From Streptomyces sp. NBC_01481 (GTDB lineage Bacteria; Actinomycetota; Actinomycetes; Streptomycetales; Streptomycetaceae), in contig NZ_JAPEPT010000005.1 in the NCBI RefSeq assembly GCF_026339995.1, positions 248,001 through 312,000 on the forward strand: a stretch of DNA of 64,000 nucleotides, given 5' to 3'. The translations under genes and the position numbers were made by a program. A model generated the notes under the pieces. It was not told the origin of the DNA. It worked only from the letters and a program-made list of their open reading frames with translations, and ran no database searches. Positions 22,596 to 31,412 of the stretch are shown piece by piece (positions within the stretch are counted from its first letter, which is position 1; each line of letters starts with the position of its first letter).

Positions 22596-24200
22596 TCAGG
22601 CGGGCGTCCTGCGCACCGACCGGCCCGCCAGTACGTCCGTGCGCGAGCCGTCCTCGATCACGAACCGGCCGTCGATCAGCACATACGGGATGCCGACCGG
22701 CAGCGTACGAGGGGCTTCGAAGGTCGAGCCCGCGGCGACCGTGTCCGGGTCGAAAAGCACCAGGTCGGCCCGGTAGCCCTCGCGGACCAGGCCGCGGTCC
22801 GGCAGGCGCAGGCGGGCGGCCGGGCGGGAGGTGAGGTGGGCGACGGTCTCCTCCAGGGAGAGGATGCCCAACTCCCGTGCGTACCGGCCGAGATACTGCG
22901 GGAAGGTGCCGTACGCCCGCGGGTGCGGCTTGTGGCCCTGCAGGATGCCGTCGCTGCCGCCGGTGTGGACGCGGTGGCGCATGATCTGCCGGACGTTCTC
23001 CTCGTGGCCGACGTGCTGGAGGATCGTCGACCCGAGACGGTCGTCGATCAGGAGACGGCGGGCGGTGGCCCAGGGGGCCTCGTCTCGGGCCTCGGCCGAC
23101 TCCTGGACGGTCTTGCCGACACGGCTCGCGAGCCCCGGGTCGCTCACGCCGGAGATCTCTATGGTGTCCCACTCGATGGGCACACCGTGGCAGCCGTCCG
23201 AGCCGGTCTCCTCCAGGTCGTGGCGGATCCTCTCGGCGCTCTCGTCGTCCTGGAGGCGGGCCAGGACCGCCTCGGGGCCGCCCTCGCCCGCCCAGCTCGG
23301 CAGCATCGCGGCGAGCGTGGTGCTGCCGGGGGTGTAGGGGTAGGTGTCGAGGCTGATGTCGGCTCCGGCGTCCAGGGCCTTGTCGAGCAGGGCGAGCAGA
23401 TCGGGCGCCTTGCCCTTGTTCACCCGGAAGTTCATGGTGGCGTGCGCGAGATGGAGGGCGCAGCCGGCCTCGCGGGCGAGGTCGACCATCTCCTCGTAGG
23501 CCTGAAGCGCCCCGGCGCCGTACGAGCGGTGGTGCGGGCAGTAGTAGCCGTCGTAGCGCGCCACCACCCGGCACAGCTCGGTCAGTTCGGCCCCGCCCGC
23601 GTACATGCCGGGCGTGTAGGTCAGGCCGGAGGACATGCCGACCGCGCCCTGTTCGAGGCCCTCGGCGACGAGCTGCTTCATACGGGCCAGCTCGGTGGGG
23701 GTCGCCGGGCGGTCGTCCCAGCCCACCGCGTACATCCGGACCGTGCCCTGCGGGACGAGATACGCGGCGTTGACCGCGACGCCCCGGTCCAGGCGGTCCA
23801 GATACTCGCCGACCGTACGCCAGTCGAAGTCGACGGAGGTGTCCCCGGGCGCACCGCCGTTCCAGCCGGTGATGGCCTTGCGGACCTCGGTGAGCGTCGC
23901 GTTGTCGACGGGGGCGTACGAGAGTCCGTCCTGGCCGAGGACTTCGAGGGTGACGCCCTGCGCGGCCTTCGCCTCGTGCGCCGGGTCGCGCAGCAGGGCG
24001 AGATCGCTGTGCGCGTGCATGTCGATGAAGCCGGGGGACAGGGCGAGTCCGTGCGCGTCGAAGGTGCGCGCGGCGGACAGGGCCCGGTCGCCCTCGCGGC
24101 GTATGGCACCGATACGTCCGCCGTCCAGGCCCACATCGGCGCGGTACGAGGGTCCGCCGGAGCCGTCGATGACCCGGACGCCGCGGATGGCGAGGTCCAT
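22596..24200 (-). CDS. N-acyl-D-amino-acid deacylase
   Basis: A 534-residue amidohydrolase-superfamily enzyme. It hydrolyses N-acyl-D-amino acids to the free D-amino acid in the cytosol. Metal-site features include SPGFIDMHAHSDL, the Cys-containing VTLEVLGQDGLSYAP region, YCPHHRSYG, LHLAHATMNF, and the HTGGSDGILQGHKPHPRAYGTFPQYLGRY segment typical of D-aminoacylases. GAGAGG precedes the ATG. Eleven bases separate it from the upstream D-serine deaminase-like gene, so the two form an operon reading away from the IclR-type operator. Its stop lies next to MITE A2. Confidence 0.92.
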   Translation of the reverse strand: MDLAIRGVRVIDGSGGPSYRADVGLDGGRIGAIRREGDRALSAARTFDAHGLALSPGFIDMHAHSDLALLRDPAHEAKAAQGVTLEVLGQDGLSYAPVDNATLTEVRKAITGWNGGAPGDTSVDFDWRTVGEYLDRLDRGVAVNAAYLVPQGTVRMYAVGWDDRPATPTELARMKQLVAEGLEQGAVGMSSGLTYTPGMYAGGAELTELCRVVARYDGYYCPHHRSYGAGALQAYEEMVDLAREAGCALHLAHATMNFRVNKGKAPDLLALLDKALDAGADISLDTYPYTPGSTTLAAMLPSWAGEGGPEAVLARLQDDESAERIRHDLEETGSDGCHGVPIEWDTIEISGVSDPGLASRVGKTVQESAEARDEAPWATARRLLIDDRLGSTILQHVGHEENVRQIMRHRVHTGGSDGILQGHKPHPRAYGTFPQYLGRYARELGILSLEETVAHLTSRPAARLRLPDRGLVREGYRADLVLFDPDTVAAGSTFEAPRTLPVGIPYVLIDGRFVIEDGSRTDVLAGRSVRRTPA

Positions 24201-24211
24201 GGACCGGCCTC

Positions 24212-25492
24212 TCAGAAGAAGGTGCGGATGTAGTCGGTGACCGTGCCGTCGGCCTCGACCAGCGGGATGAGCTGCCACTTGTCGAAGCTCGTGCACGGGT
24301 GGGACAGGCCCATGCCGACCCAGTCGCCGACCTCCAGGTCCGCCTCCGGGGTGGTGCGCAGCCAGCCGTGCTGGTCGGACAGGCCGCTCACGGTGATACC
24401 GGCTGCCGGGCGGATCTCGCCGGTGCGGGAGTCACGGACGACCTGGGCCTCGGGGAGGTCGAGGTCGTACGCGGCGTCCCGCTTGCCCGCGTTGACGAAG
24501 GCCTGCTCGGGTGTCGGGCGGGAGACGACCTGGGCCCAGAGGCGGAAGGCGGGCTGGAGGGCGCCCTCCTCGGGGACGCGGTTGAAGGGGGTGAGATGGC
24601 GGTAGTGGCCGTCGTCGTGCGAGACGTACGCACCCGAGCGGAGCAACTTCAGTACAGGAAGCGAGAGTTCGGGGATCTGCGCGAAGACGTCGGCGACCGC
24701 GTCGAACCAGGCGCTGCCGCCCGCGCTGACGACGATCTCGTCGGCTCCGTCGAAGCGGCCGGCCTTGTCGAAGTCGGCGGCGAGGGCGGTGAGACGGCGC
24801 AGCCAGGCGTGTACGCGGTCGTCATCGGCCTGGGGGACCTCGCCCTCGTAGCCCGCGACTCCGACGAGGCGCAGGGTCCGCGCGGCGGCCACGGCATCGG
24901 CGACGGCGGCGCAGTCCGCTTCCGTACGCGCTCCGGTGCGGGCGCCCTCGCCGGCGCCGAGTTCGACGACGACGTCCAGGGGGCGGGAGATGCCCTGGAG
25001 CGCCTCGTCCATCAGCTCCACGCCGCGTACGGAGTCGACGTAACAGATGAAGCGGAAACCGGGGTCGGCGTCCAGCTCGTGGGCGAGCCAGCGCAGGCCG
25101 GCCGGGTCGACGACCTCATTGGCGAGGAAGATCCGCTGGATGCCGTAGGCGCGGTAGACGCGGGCCTGGTGGGGGACGGCGGCGGTGATGCCCCAGGCGC
25201 CGTAAGCGAGCTGGCGGTCGAAGAGCTGGGGGGACATGGAGGTCTTGCCGTGCGGGGCGAAGGCGAGACCGTGGCGCTCGGAGTAGGTCTCCAGGAGAGC
25301 GAGGTTGTGCTCGACGGACTCGGCGGAGAGGGCGAGGACGGGGGTGGTGAAGCCGCCGGTGAAGAGGTTGCGGCGCTCGGCGGCGAGGGCGCCGACGGTG
25401 AGGTGGGCGGTTTCCGCGTCCGGGGGGAGTGCCTTGAAGCGGTGGTCGACGGGTTCGTCGGCGAGTCGTCCCACTGTGGTGCCGTCTGCCAT
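24212..25492 (-). CDS. D-serine deaminase-like (D-threonine aldolase/DSD family) PLP enzyme
   Basis: A 426-residue protein with an alanine-racemase-type N-terminal barrel (PVLALSAESVEHNLALLETYSERHG; PLP lysine in FAPHGKTSMSPQLF) and a D-serine dehydratase-like C-terminal domain with a predicted metal-binding pair in GLSDQHGW and GLSHPCTSFDKW (His...Cys). Such enzymes deaminate or cleave D-amino acids. Co-transcribed with the deacylase, it would process the released D-amino acid. GGGAGG lies 4 bases before ATG 25492. Confidence 0.9.
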   Translation of the reverse strand: MADGTTVGRLADEPVDHRFKALPPDAETAHLTVGALAAERRNLFTGGFTTPVLALSAESVEHNLALLETYSERHGLAFAPHGKTSMSPQLFDRQLAYGAWGITAAVPHQARVYRAYGIQRIFLANEVVDPAGLRWLAHELDADPGFRFICYVDSVRGVELMDEALQGISRPLDVVVELGAGEGARTGARTEADCAAVADAVAAARTLRLVGVAGYEGEVPQADDDRVHAWLRRLTALAADFDKAGRFDGADEIVVSAGGSAWFDAVADVFAQIPELSLPVLKLLRSGAYVSHDDGHYRHLTPFNRVPEEGALQPAFRLWAQVVSRPTPEQAFVNAGKRDAAYDLDLPEAQVVRDSRTGEIRPAAGITVSGLSDQHGWLRTTPEADLEVGDWVGMGLSHPCTSFDKWQLIPLVEADGTVTDYIRTFF

Positions 25493-25511
25493 GGGCCCTC
25501 CCTGGGAGATG

Positions 25512-25528
25512 GTTGCAGTATATGCAAC
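25512..25528. promoter_or_regulatory. IclR-type operator in the divergent D-amino-acid promoter
   Basis: Perfect palindrome GTTGCAGTATATGCAAC (6-bp arms, 5-bp centre), 20 bp before the deaminase start and about 97 bp before the kinase start. The IclR gene at 26785 is the likely regulator. Confidence 0.65.
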
Positions 25529-25624
25529 GGTCATTGCGCGTCTCGCTTACGGCTGTCTAACATCCGAGCCAACGGGCGGTCAATGGTGTGCCCGGCGACC
25601 AACTCATGAGGAGTCTGAGGGATC

Positions 25625-26788
25625 GTGACCCCCGACGTGCCCGGACCCGCGGCCCCCGGCTCGGTGGCCCCCGGCCCCGTGGACATCGTCTGCCTCGGCG
25701 AGTCCATGGTCACGTTTCTGCCCACGGCGCCGGGCCGCCTCGCCGATGTGCCGTCCTTCGTACGGGGCATCGGCGGGGCCGAGTCCAATGTGGCGTGCGG
25801 TCTCGCGGCGTCGGGCCACAGCGCGAAGTGGGTCGGCCGGGTGGGCGCGGACGGCTTCGGCGAGTACCTGGTCGCTGCGATGGCGTCGTACGGCGTCGAC
25901 ACGTCGGCGGTGCAGCGGGATCCGCTGCGGCCGACGGGGGTCTACTTCCGTACGGCGGGCGACCGCGCGTCCCACGCGCACGAAGTCCTCTACTACCGGG
26001 CGGGGTCCGCGGCGTCCGCGATGTCGCCGTCGACCGTGCGGTACGAGGACGTGAGGGCGGGGCGGATCCTGCATCTGTCCGGGATCACGGCGGCGCTGTC
26101 GGCGGACTGCCTGGCGCTGATGCGTGACCTGACGGCGCGGCGCGCGGGGCGTCCGATGGTCTCGTTCGACGTCAACTACCGTCCCGGCCTGTGGGACACG
26201 CACGCTGGTGCGTGCGTGCTGCTCGAAATGGCGCGGGGCGCGGACATCGTCTTCGTCGGCGAGGACGAGGCGGAGGCGGCCTGGGGGGTGCGGGGCGCGG
26301 ACGCGATCCGGGAGGCGCTGCCGGAGCCGGAGGTGGTCGTGGTGAAGCGGGGCGGGGAGGGCGCGGTGGCGTATGGCCGCTGCGCTGAGCCTTTCCCCGC
26401 CCCGCCCCTCCCCGAACTGGGGGCATGCCCCCAGACCCCGCATGCGACCTTCGGCCGCATGTCCTCAAACGCCGGACGGGCTGAAAAATCGCCCGCGCCC
26501 CGCGTCGACGTCGTCGCGCACGTCGGCGCCGGCGACGCCTTCGCCGCCGGCTTTCTCTCCGCCACCCTCCGCGGGCTCCCCGTTCGCGACCGGCTGCGGC
26601 ACGGGCATCTCATGGCCGCCGCCACCCTCACCGTCGCCGGGGACCTCGCCACCCCGCCCTCGCGGGCGTACGCCGACCGGCTTGTCGCACTCGACGACCG
26701 TGACTGGGGGAGACTGCGACTCGGCCCCGGCTGGACCGCGGCCGCGGAGCAGGGACCGCAGGACCCGCAGGAGGTACGTATCCCATGA
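25625..26788 (+). CDS. PfkB-family sugar kinase (2-keto-3-deoxygluconate kinase-like) with a REP-encoded insert
   Basis: A 387-residue ribokinase-family enzyme, cytosolic, phosphorylating a sugar or sugar acid with ATP. Family features: IVCLGESMVTFLPT and GGAESNVACGLAASG near the N-terminus, SFDVNYRPGLW in the middle, and the catalytic GAGDAFAAGF (Asp near residue 304). Residues about 253-289 (PPLPELG... to ...RMSSNAGRAEK) have no counterpart in the family and are encoded by a copy of the intergenic REP-like element, kept in frame. They fall just before the anion-hole/catalytic motif, so activity may be altered. GTG at 25625; stop overlaps the IclR start (ATGA). Confidence 0.85.
   Translation: MTPDVPGPAAPGSVAPGPVDIVCLGESMVTFLPTAPGRLADVPSFVRGIGGAESNVACGLAASGHSAKWVGRVGADGFGEYLVAAMASYGVDTSAVQRDPLRPTGVYFRTAGDRASHAHEVLYYRAGSAASAMSPSTVRYEDVRAGRILHLSGITAALSADCLALMRDLTARRAGRPMVSFDVNYRPGLWDTHAGACVLLEMARGADIVFVGEDEAEAAWGVRGADAIREALPEPEVVVVKRGGEGAVAYGRCAEPFPAPPLPELGACPQTPHATFGRMSSNAGRAEKSPAPRVDVVAHVGAGDAFAAGFLSATLRGLPVRDRLRHGHLMAAATLTVAGDLATPPSRAYADRLVALDDRDWGRLRLGPGWTAAAEQGPQDPQEVRIP
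26394..26488 (+). repeat. REP-like element, copy 3, inside the sugar kinase gene
   Basis: Matches copy 1 from CCGAACTGGGGGCA through CCCCCAGACCCCG, TGCGACCTTCGGCCGCATG and TCCTCAAACGCCGG to GGCTGAAAA, but lacks the second arm of the terminal palindrome. It preserves the reading frame and adds about 35 codons. Confidence 0.85.
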
Positions 26789-27564
26789 GCCAGACCGTCG
26801 ACCGCGCGCTGAGCATCCTCCCCTTGCTCGCCCAGGGACCCGCCGACCTCGGACAGGTCGCCGAACGCCTCGGCGTGCACAAGTCCACCGCCCTGCGGCT
26901 GCTGCGTACGCTCCACGAGCACGGACTCGTCTACCGCCAGCAGGACCAGCGCTACCGCCTTGGCGCCCGCCTCTTCGCCCTCGCCCAGGAAGCCGTCGAG
27001 AACCTCGACGTACGCGAGATCGCCCACCCCCATCTCGTCTCCCTCAACGAGCAGATCGGGCACACCGTCCACCTCGCCGTGTACGAGGAGAGCGAGGTCC
27101 TCTACATCGACAAGGTCGAGAGCCGCTATCCCGTCCGGATGTACTCGCGGATCGGCAAGCCCGTCGCGATCACCGTCGCCGCGGTGGCGAAACTCCTCCT
27201 CGCCGACCTTCCCGAGCCCGAGCGGCGCTCCCTCGCGGACAAGCTCGACTACCCCATGTACACGTCCCGTTCGATCCCGAACGCCGCCGCGTTCCTCAAG
27301 GAGCTCGCCGCCGTACGCGAACAGGGATGGGCCTGCGACCTCGGCGGCCACGAGGAGTCCATCAACTGCATCGGGGCCCCCATTCGAGGCGCGGACGGGC
27401 GTGTTGTCGCTGCCATGTCGGTCTCGGCGCCGAATGTCGTCGTCACCGCCGAGGAACTGCTCACCCTTCTCCCGCTGGTGCGCCGCACCGCCGACGCCAT
27501 CAGCCGGGAGTACTCAGGTGCTGTGCCCGACTCACATACCGTCCCACCCAAGGAGGCTCCATGA
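26785..27564 (+). CDS. IclR-family transcriptional regulator
   Basis: A 259-residue regulator: an N-terminal winged helix-turn-helix (SQTVDRALSILPLLAQGPADLGQVAERLGVHKSTALRLLRTL) and an IclR effector-binding domain (VYEESEVLYIDKVES ... DLGGHEESINCIGAPI). Members usually repress catabolic genes and are released by a pathway metabolite. Its ATG overlaps the kinase stop and its stop overlaps the RidA start, so kinase, regulator and RidA are one coupled operon. The palindrome at 25512-25528 is the likely binding site. GGAGG precedes the start. Confidence 0.93.
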   Translation: MSQTVDRALSILPLLAQGPADLGQVAERLGVHKSTALRLLRTLHEHGLVYRQQDQRYRLGARLFALAQEAVENLDVREIAHPHLVSLNEQIGHTVHLAVYEESEVLYIDKVESRYPVRMYSRIGKPVAITVAAVAKLLLADLPEPERRSLADKLDYPMYTSRSIPNAAAFLKELAAVREQGWACDLGGHEESINCIGAPIRGADGRVVAAMSVSAPNVVVTAEELLTLLPLVRRTADAISREYSGAVPDSHTVPPKEAP

Positions 27565-27971
27565 ACGAGAAGACCGCGATCACCCCCGCCACCCACACCG
27601 CCCCGCCCGCGAAGTTCTCCCACGGCGTCAAGAAGGGCAACATCCTCCAGGTCGCCGGGCAGGTCGGCTTCCTGCCCGCCGTCGACGGGCAGGCCCCCAC
27701 CCCCGCGGGCCCCACCCTGCGTGAGCAGACCCTCCAGACCCTCGCCAACGTCAAGGCGGTCCTCGAAGAGGGCGGCGCGAGCTGGGACGACGTGATGATG
27801 ATGCGCGTCTACCTCACGGACACGGCCCACTTCGCCGAGATGAACGAGATCTACAACGCGTACTTCGAGGAGCAGGGCCTCAAGGCCCCCGCCTCCGCCC
27901 GTACGACGGTGTACGTCGGCCTGCCCGCAGGCCTCCTCATCGAGATCGACGCCCTGGCCGTCCTCGGCTGA
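27561..27971 (+). CDS. ridA: RidA-family enamine/imine deaminase
   Basis: A 136-residue YjgF/YER057c/UK114 protein. RidA hydrolyses reactive 2-aminoacrylate and related imines released by PLP enzymes such as serine dehydratases. The fold signatures KGNILQVAGQVGF, QTLQTLANVKAVLEEGGASWDDVMMMRVYLTD and the Arg-containing SARTTVYVGLPAGLLIEIDALA are present. Association with a D-serine deaminase-like gene gives a direct biochemical reason: that enzyme class releases an enamine. ATG overlaps the regulator stop; AAGGAGG upstream. Confidence 0.93.
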   Translation: MNEKTAITPATHTAPPAKFSHGVKKGNILQVAGQVGFLPAVDGQAPTPAGPTLREQTLQTLANVKAVLEEGGASWDDVMMMRVYLTDTAHFAEMNEIYNAYFEEQGLKAPASARTTVYVGLPAGLLIEIDALAVLG

Positions 27972-28060
27972 CCTTGAAGCACACCGCACAGCACGGGGCG
28001 GCGCACTTCCCCGAAGCGCCGTCCCGCGGTCCTCCCTTGCCGAAAACAGGAGAACTCCCC

Positions 28061-29533
28061 ATGCTCATCGCGGCTGACGCACCCCCACCACCCCCGCCCC
28101 ACACCGGAGGACTCCTCCTCCTCATCGACGGCACCGCCGGTCTGCTGACCGTCGCCGCCCTCGGTATCGCGCTGCTCCTCTTCCTCATCATCAAGGTCAG
28201 GCTGCAGCCGTTCGTCGCGCTGCTCGCCGTCTCCATAGCCGTCGGCCTCGCCGCGGGACTCTCCGTCACCGAACTCTTCGGCACCGTCCAGAAGTCCGCC
28301 GCCGTCTCGGTCATCGAGTCCGGCATGGGCGGCATCCTCGGACACGTCGCGATCATCATCGGTCTCGGCACCATGCTCGGCGCGATACTCGAAGTGTCCG
28401 GCGGCGCCGAGGTGCTGAGCTCCCGTCTGCTGCATCTCTTCGGCGAGAAGCGCGCCCCGCTCGCCATGGGCCTCACGGGCCTGATCTTCGGTATACCCGT
28501 CTTCTTCGACGTCGGCGTCTTCGTTCTCGCGCCGATCGTCTACGCGGCAGCCAAGCGCTCCGGCAGGTCCATCCTGTTGTACGCGATGCCCCTGCTGGCC
28601 GGTCTGTCGATGGCCCACGCCTTCCTGCCGCCGCACCCCGGCCCGGTCGCCGCCGCCGGTCTGCTCCATGTCTCGCTCGGCTGGGTCATCCTGATGGGCA
28701 CAGTCGTCGGCCTCCCGGCGGTCCTCGCCGCCTGGGGGTACGCCGCCTGGATCGGCAACCGCCTCTTCGTCGAGGTCCCGCAGGACATGGTCGAGGCCGG
28801 GGAGGAAGCGAAGGCCGCCGTCGCCGCCGAGCAGAGGGCCGCGGGCCGAACTCCGCAGGAGCGCCCGGTCTCTTTCGGCACGGTCCTCACCATCATCGGT
28901 ACGCCGCTGGTCCTGATCCTCGCCGCCACCTTCTCGTCCATCGCGCTGGATCCGTCGACCGCGCGCTCGGTCGTCGAGTTCTTCGGCAGCCCCTTCGTCG
29001 CCCTGACGATCGCGCTGCTGATGGCGTACTACCTGCTGGGCCTGCGCCGCGGCTGGTCCCGCAAGTCCCTGGGGACCGTGTCGACCTCCTCGCTCAAGCC
29101 CGTCGGCAACATCCTGCTCGTCGTCGGCGCGGGCGGCGTCTTCGGAGCCGTACTGAAGGCCAGCGGCGTCGCCCAGGCGCTCTCCGACACCTTCAACGAC
29201 ATCGGCCTGCCCGTCATCGTGCTCGCCTATCTCATCGCACTGGTGCTGCGCGTCGCGCAGGGTTCGGCGACGGTCGCGATCGTCACCACGGCAGGCATCG
29301 TGCTGCCCCTGGTCGAGAACGGCCACCACTCGCAGGCCTTCCTGGCGCTGGTCATCATGGCGATCTCGGCTGGTTCGATCTTCGCCTCGCACGTCAACGA
29401 CGGGGGCTTCTGGATCGTGGCGAAGTACTTCGGGATCTCGGAGCGGGACACGCTGAAGTCCTGGACCGTCCTGGAGTCGGTCCTGTCGGTCACGGGCTTC
29501 GCGGTCGCGGCCGCGCTCAGTCTGGCGCTTTAG
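28061..29533 (+). CDS. GntP-family gluconate/D-serine permease
   Basis: A 490-residue membrane protein with about 12-14 hydrophobic segments, of the GntP family, which includes gluconate permeases and the D-serine transporter DsdX. Signatures: ESGMGGILGHVAIIIGLGTMLGAILE, FGIPVFFDVGVFVLAP, FLPPHPGPVAAA and ISAGSIFASHVNDGGFWIV. The cluster context suggests uptake of a D-amino acid or of a sugar acid handled by the kinase. ATG 28061 with AGGAG is preferred over the upstream 27974 frame start. Confidence 0.92.
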   Translation: MLIAADAPPPPPPHTGGLLLLIDGTAGLLTVAALGIALLLFLIIKVRLQPFVALLAVSIAVGLAAGLSVTELFGTVQKSAAVSVIESGMGGILGHVAIIIGLGTMLGAILEVSGGAEVLSSRLLHLFGEKRAPLAMGLTGLIFGIPVFFDVGVFVLAPIVYAAAKRSGRSILLYAMPLLAGLSMAHAFLPPHPGPVAAAGLLHVSLGWVILMGTVVGLPAVLAAWGYAAWIGNRLFVEVPQDMVEAGEEAKAAVAAEQRAAGRTPQERPVSFGTVLTIIGTPLVLILAATFSSIALDPSTARSVVEFFGSPFVALTIALLMAYYLLGLRRGWSRKSLGTVSTSSLKPVGNILLVVGAGGVFGAVLKASGVAQALSDTFNDIGLPVIVLAYLIALVLRVAQGSATVAIVTTAGIVLPLVENGHHSQAFLALVIMAISAGSIFASHVNDGGFWIVAKYFGISERDTLKSWTVLESVLSVTGFAVAAALSLAL

Positions 29534-29545
29534 GTCGTGCACGAA

Positions 29546-29572
29546 AGGGCGCCCCGGACTCCCCGGGGCGCC
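29546..29572 (+). terminator. Terminator of the D-amino-acid operon
   Basis: GGGCGCCCCGG pairs with CCGGGGCGCCC around a 4-nt loop, immediately after the permease stop. Confidence 0.8.
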
Positions 29573-29573
29573 C

Positions 29574-29754
29574 CTAGGGCGCGTTTGAGAAGTCCCGCCT
29601 GCCCCGCGACGCCTGGCACGCGCACTCGCGGTGTTGTCGGAGTCGCCCAAGTACGTCCAGTACGAGGGCGATCCTCCGCCTTGCGATTGCACGCACCAGA
29701 CGCCGCGGGGCCCGCCCTGCGGGCGGACGGCGCTACTTCTCAAACACGCCCTAG
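29574..29754. mobile_element. MITE-like element B (181 bp)
   Basis: Bounded by CTAGGGCGCGTTTGAGAAGT (29574-29593) and ACTTCTCAAACACGCCCTAG (29735-29754), 19 of 20 positions complementary. No ORF of its own. The CTAG or TA at both ends may be the target duplication. The repeats are unrelated to MITE A, so a different transposase family (possibly IS5/IS4-like) would be needed. It lies 7 bp from the carboxypeptidase stop. Confidence 0.75.
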
Positions 29755-29761
29755 TCGCGTA

Positions 29762-31090
29762 TCAACTCGTGCAGTACTGCTGCTCCTTGCCGATCGAGCG
29801 GTACATGCAGTCGGAGTTCTCCAGCAGCTGGAGCACCGCGTCCCGGTTGCGGCTCGTCTCGCGTTCGATCACCTCGTCGGGCGGGTAGAAGCCGCCGCCG
29901 CCCGAGGACGGATACATCTCGAACGTGTAGCTGAAGATCTTCTGGCTGCCCCACAGCCAGTCGTCGATCGTGCCGTCCGTGATGTACAGATCGCTGGACT
30001 GCTCGGGCGTGTAGCCGTTGCTCGCGGCCATCTTCTTGCCGACGGCGGCGTGCGCGTCCCGGTCGTCCTGGGTGAGCCCGGGGCCGGTGTCGCTGTAGGT
30101 GTAGCCGTACGGCCAGAGCACCAGCTCGCTGTACGTGTGGAAGTCGATGCCGGCCTTGATCTGCTGCTTGCCGCCGACGATCCGGCTGCGTACGAAATCG
30201 GAGACGACCTTGACCTCGGGCGCCGACTCGGCGGCCGAGCCACGGTAGGTGTCGGACGACTTGCTGCCGGAGGAACCGCCGCAGCAGCCCCACTTGTAGG
30301 CCCAGTTGCGGTTGAGGTCCGTACCGACGTACGAGGAACCGGAGTTGGGCTGGCGGTTCTTGCGCCAGCTGCGGTACGAGCCGGTGGCGATGTCGTACTC
30401 GCCGCCGTCCGGGTTGAGGTCGGGCACGATCCAGATCTCGCGGCCGTTGACGGCGTTGGTGATCCGCGAGTCGCTGCCGTAGCCCGCGCCGAGTTCGCGT
30501 ACCAGATACAGCGCCATCTCGACGGTGAGGTGCTCGCGCGCGTGCTGATGGTGCGTGAAGAGCACTTCGGGCTCGGCTTCGTCGGTGCCGACATTGTCGC
30601 TGATCTTGATGGCGACGATGTCCCTGCCCTGGTACGACTTGCCGATGACGCGCCTGCTCATGATCGACGGATACTGCGCGACGCGCTGGTTGAGCTCGGT
30701 GCTCATCTCGGCGTAGTTGTGGTACTTGGAGTCGGCCCCGGGGAAGTCCATCGGACGGACGGCCGTCCCGTCGCGGCGGTCGGGGACCTTGCCCACGTCC
30801 CGCAGCTTGTAGCCGAGGGACTTGAGCTTCGCGGCCTCCGTCGGGTCGGCGGAGACGATGACCACATGGCCGTCGGAGTCGTCGATGGTCACGCCCGTCC
30901 TGGCGAGCGCTGTGCGGGTGACCTTGTCGGCGTGGATGTCGATTTCGTACTGGCGGATGTCCTCGTCCGTCGAGACGGGGGGCGGCGCCGATGCGGTGGC
31001 GGTGCCGTTCGCGGTGAGTGGCGCGGCAAGTGCCACTGCCAGCAGGGCGGCGAGGGCCGCGGCCCTCTTGCCGCGGATGCGAAGTCGCAT
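29762..31090 (-). CDS. Secreted M14 zinc carboxypeptidase
   Basis: A 442-residue precursor with a twin-Arg-poor Sec-type signal peptide (to about residue 33, ATASA), a propeptide of about 90 residues, and an M14 domain like carboxypeptidase T/A. Zinc ligands are HxxE in HHQHAREHLTVE and a later His in GIDFHTYSELVLWP; the catalytic Glu lies in SYTFEMYPSS. Substrate Arg/Asn residues appear in GTDLNRNWAYKW. Cys pairs near CCGGSSG and the C-terminal CMYR...YCTS suggest an extracellular fold. It digests peptides from the C-terminus. ATG at 31090. Confidence 0.92.
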   Translation of the reverse strand: MRLRIRGKRAAALAALLAVALAAPLTANGTATASAPPPVSTDEDIRQYEIDIHADKVTRTALARTGVTIDDSDGHVVIVSADPTEAAKLKSLGYKLRDVGKVPDRRDGTAVRPMDFPGADSKYHNYAEMSTELNQRVAQYPSIMSRRVIGKSYQGRDIVAIKISDNVGTDEAEPEVLFTHHQHAREHLTVEMALYLVRELGAGYGSDSRITNAVNGREIWIVPDLNPDGGEYDIATGSYRSWRKNRQPNSGSSYVGTDLNRNWAYKWGCCGGSSGSKSSDTYRGSAAESAPEVKVVSDFVRSRIVGGKQQIKAGIDFHTYSELVLWPYGYTYSDTGPGLTQDDRDAHAAVGKKMAASNGYTPEQSSDLYITDGTIDDWLWGSQKIFSYTFEMYPSSGGGGFYPPDEVIERETSRNRDAVLQLLENSDCMYRSIGKEQQYCTS

Positions 31091-31412
31091 GCTGTCTCCT
31101 GGGTGTGGAGGTGGGGGGTTGATCAGTTGCGACGCATGTCGTGCGGGTGTGTGCGCACATGGTGAGGCCCTGGCATGACCCGGTCAAGGGGTGAACTTCG
31201 GCCAAACGAGTGGGGTGGCGAGCTCGGCCAGGGCGCGTGGGCACCGTTCATCTTGCACACCCGTGCGGCGGGTTCGCGGTAGCGGCACGGGGCAGCAGGG
31301 GGACGTTCGTTGCACCCGCGGCAGGCGCAAAGACCCTCTTGCGCGATCTCCCGCACCCCGCTTTGGTGACCTCAGTCACAATCCTGGGACGAGTGGGAAG
31401 GCGGCCACGCAC
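31091..31412. other. 322-bp divergent promoter region, carboxypeptidase / Nramp
   Basis: No gene. It contains GTGACCTCAGTCAC (31366-31379), a 5-bp-arm palindrome about 34 bp before the Nramp start that could be an operator. Nothing else is recognised. Confidence 0.4.

Noticed and set aside
28540..29493. Minus-strand ORFs opposite the GntP permease
   Set aside because: Shadows of a strongly supported transporter gene.
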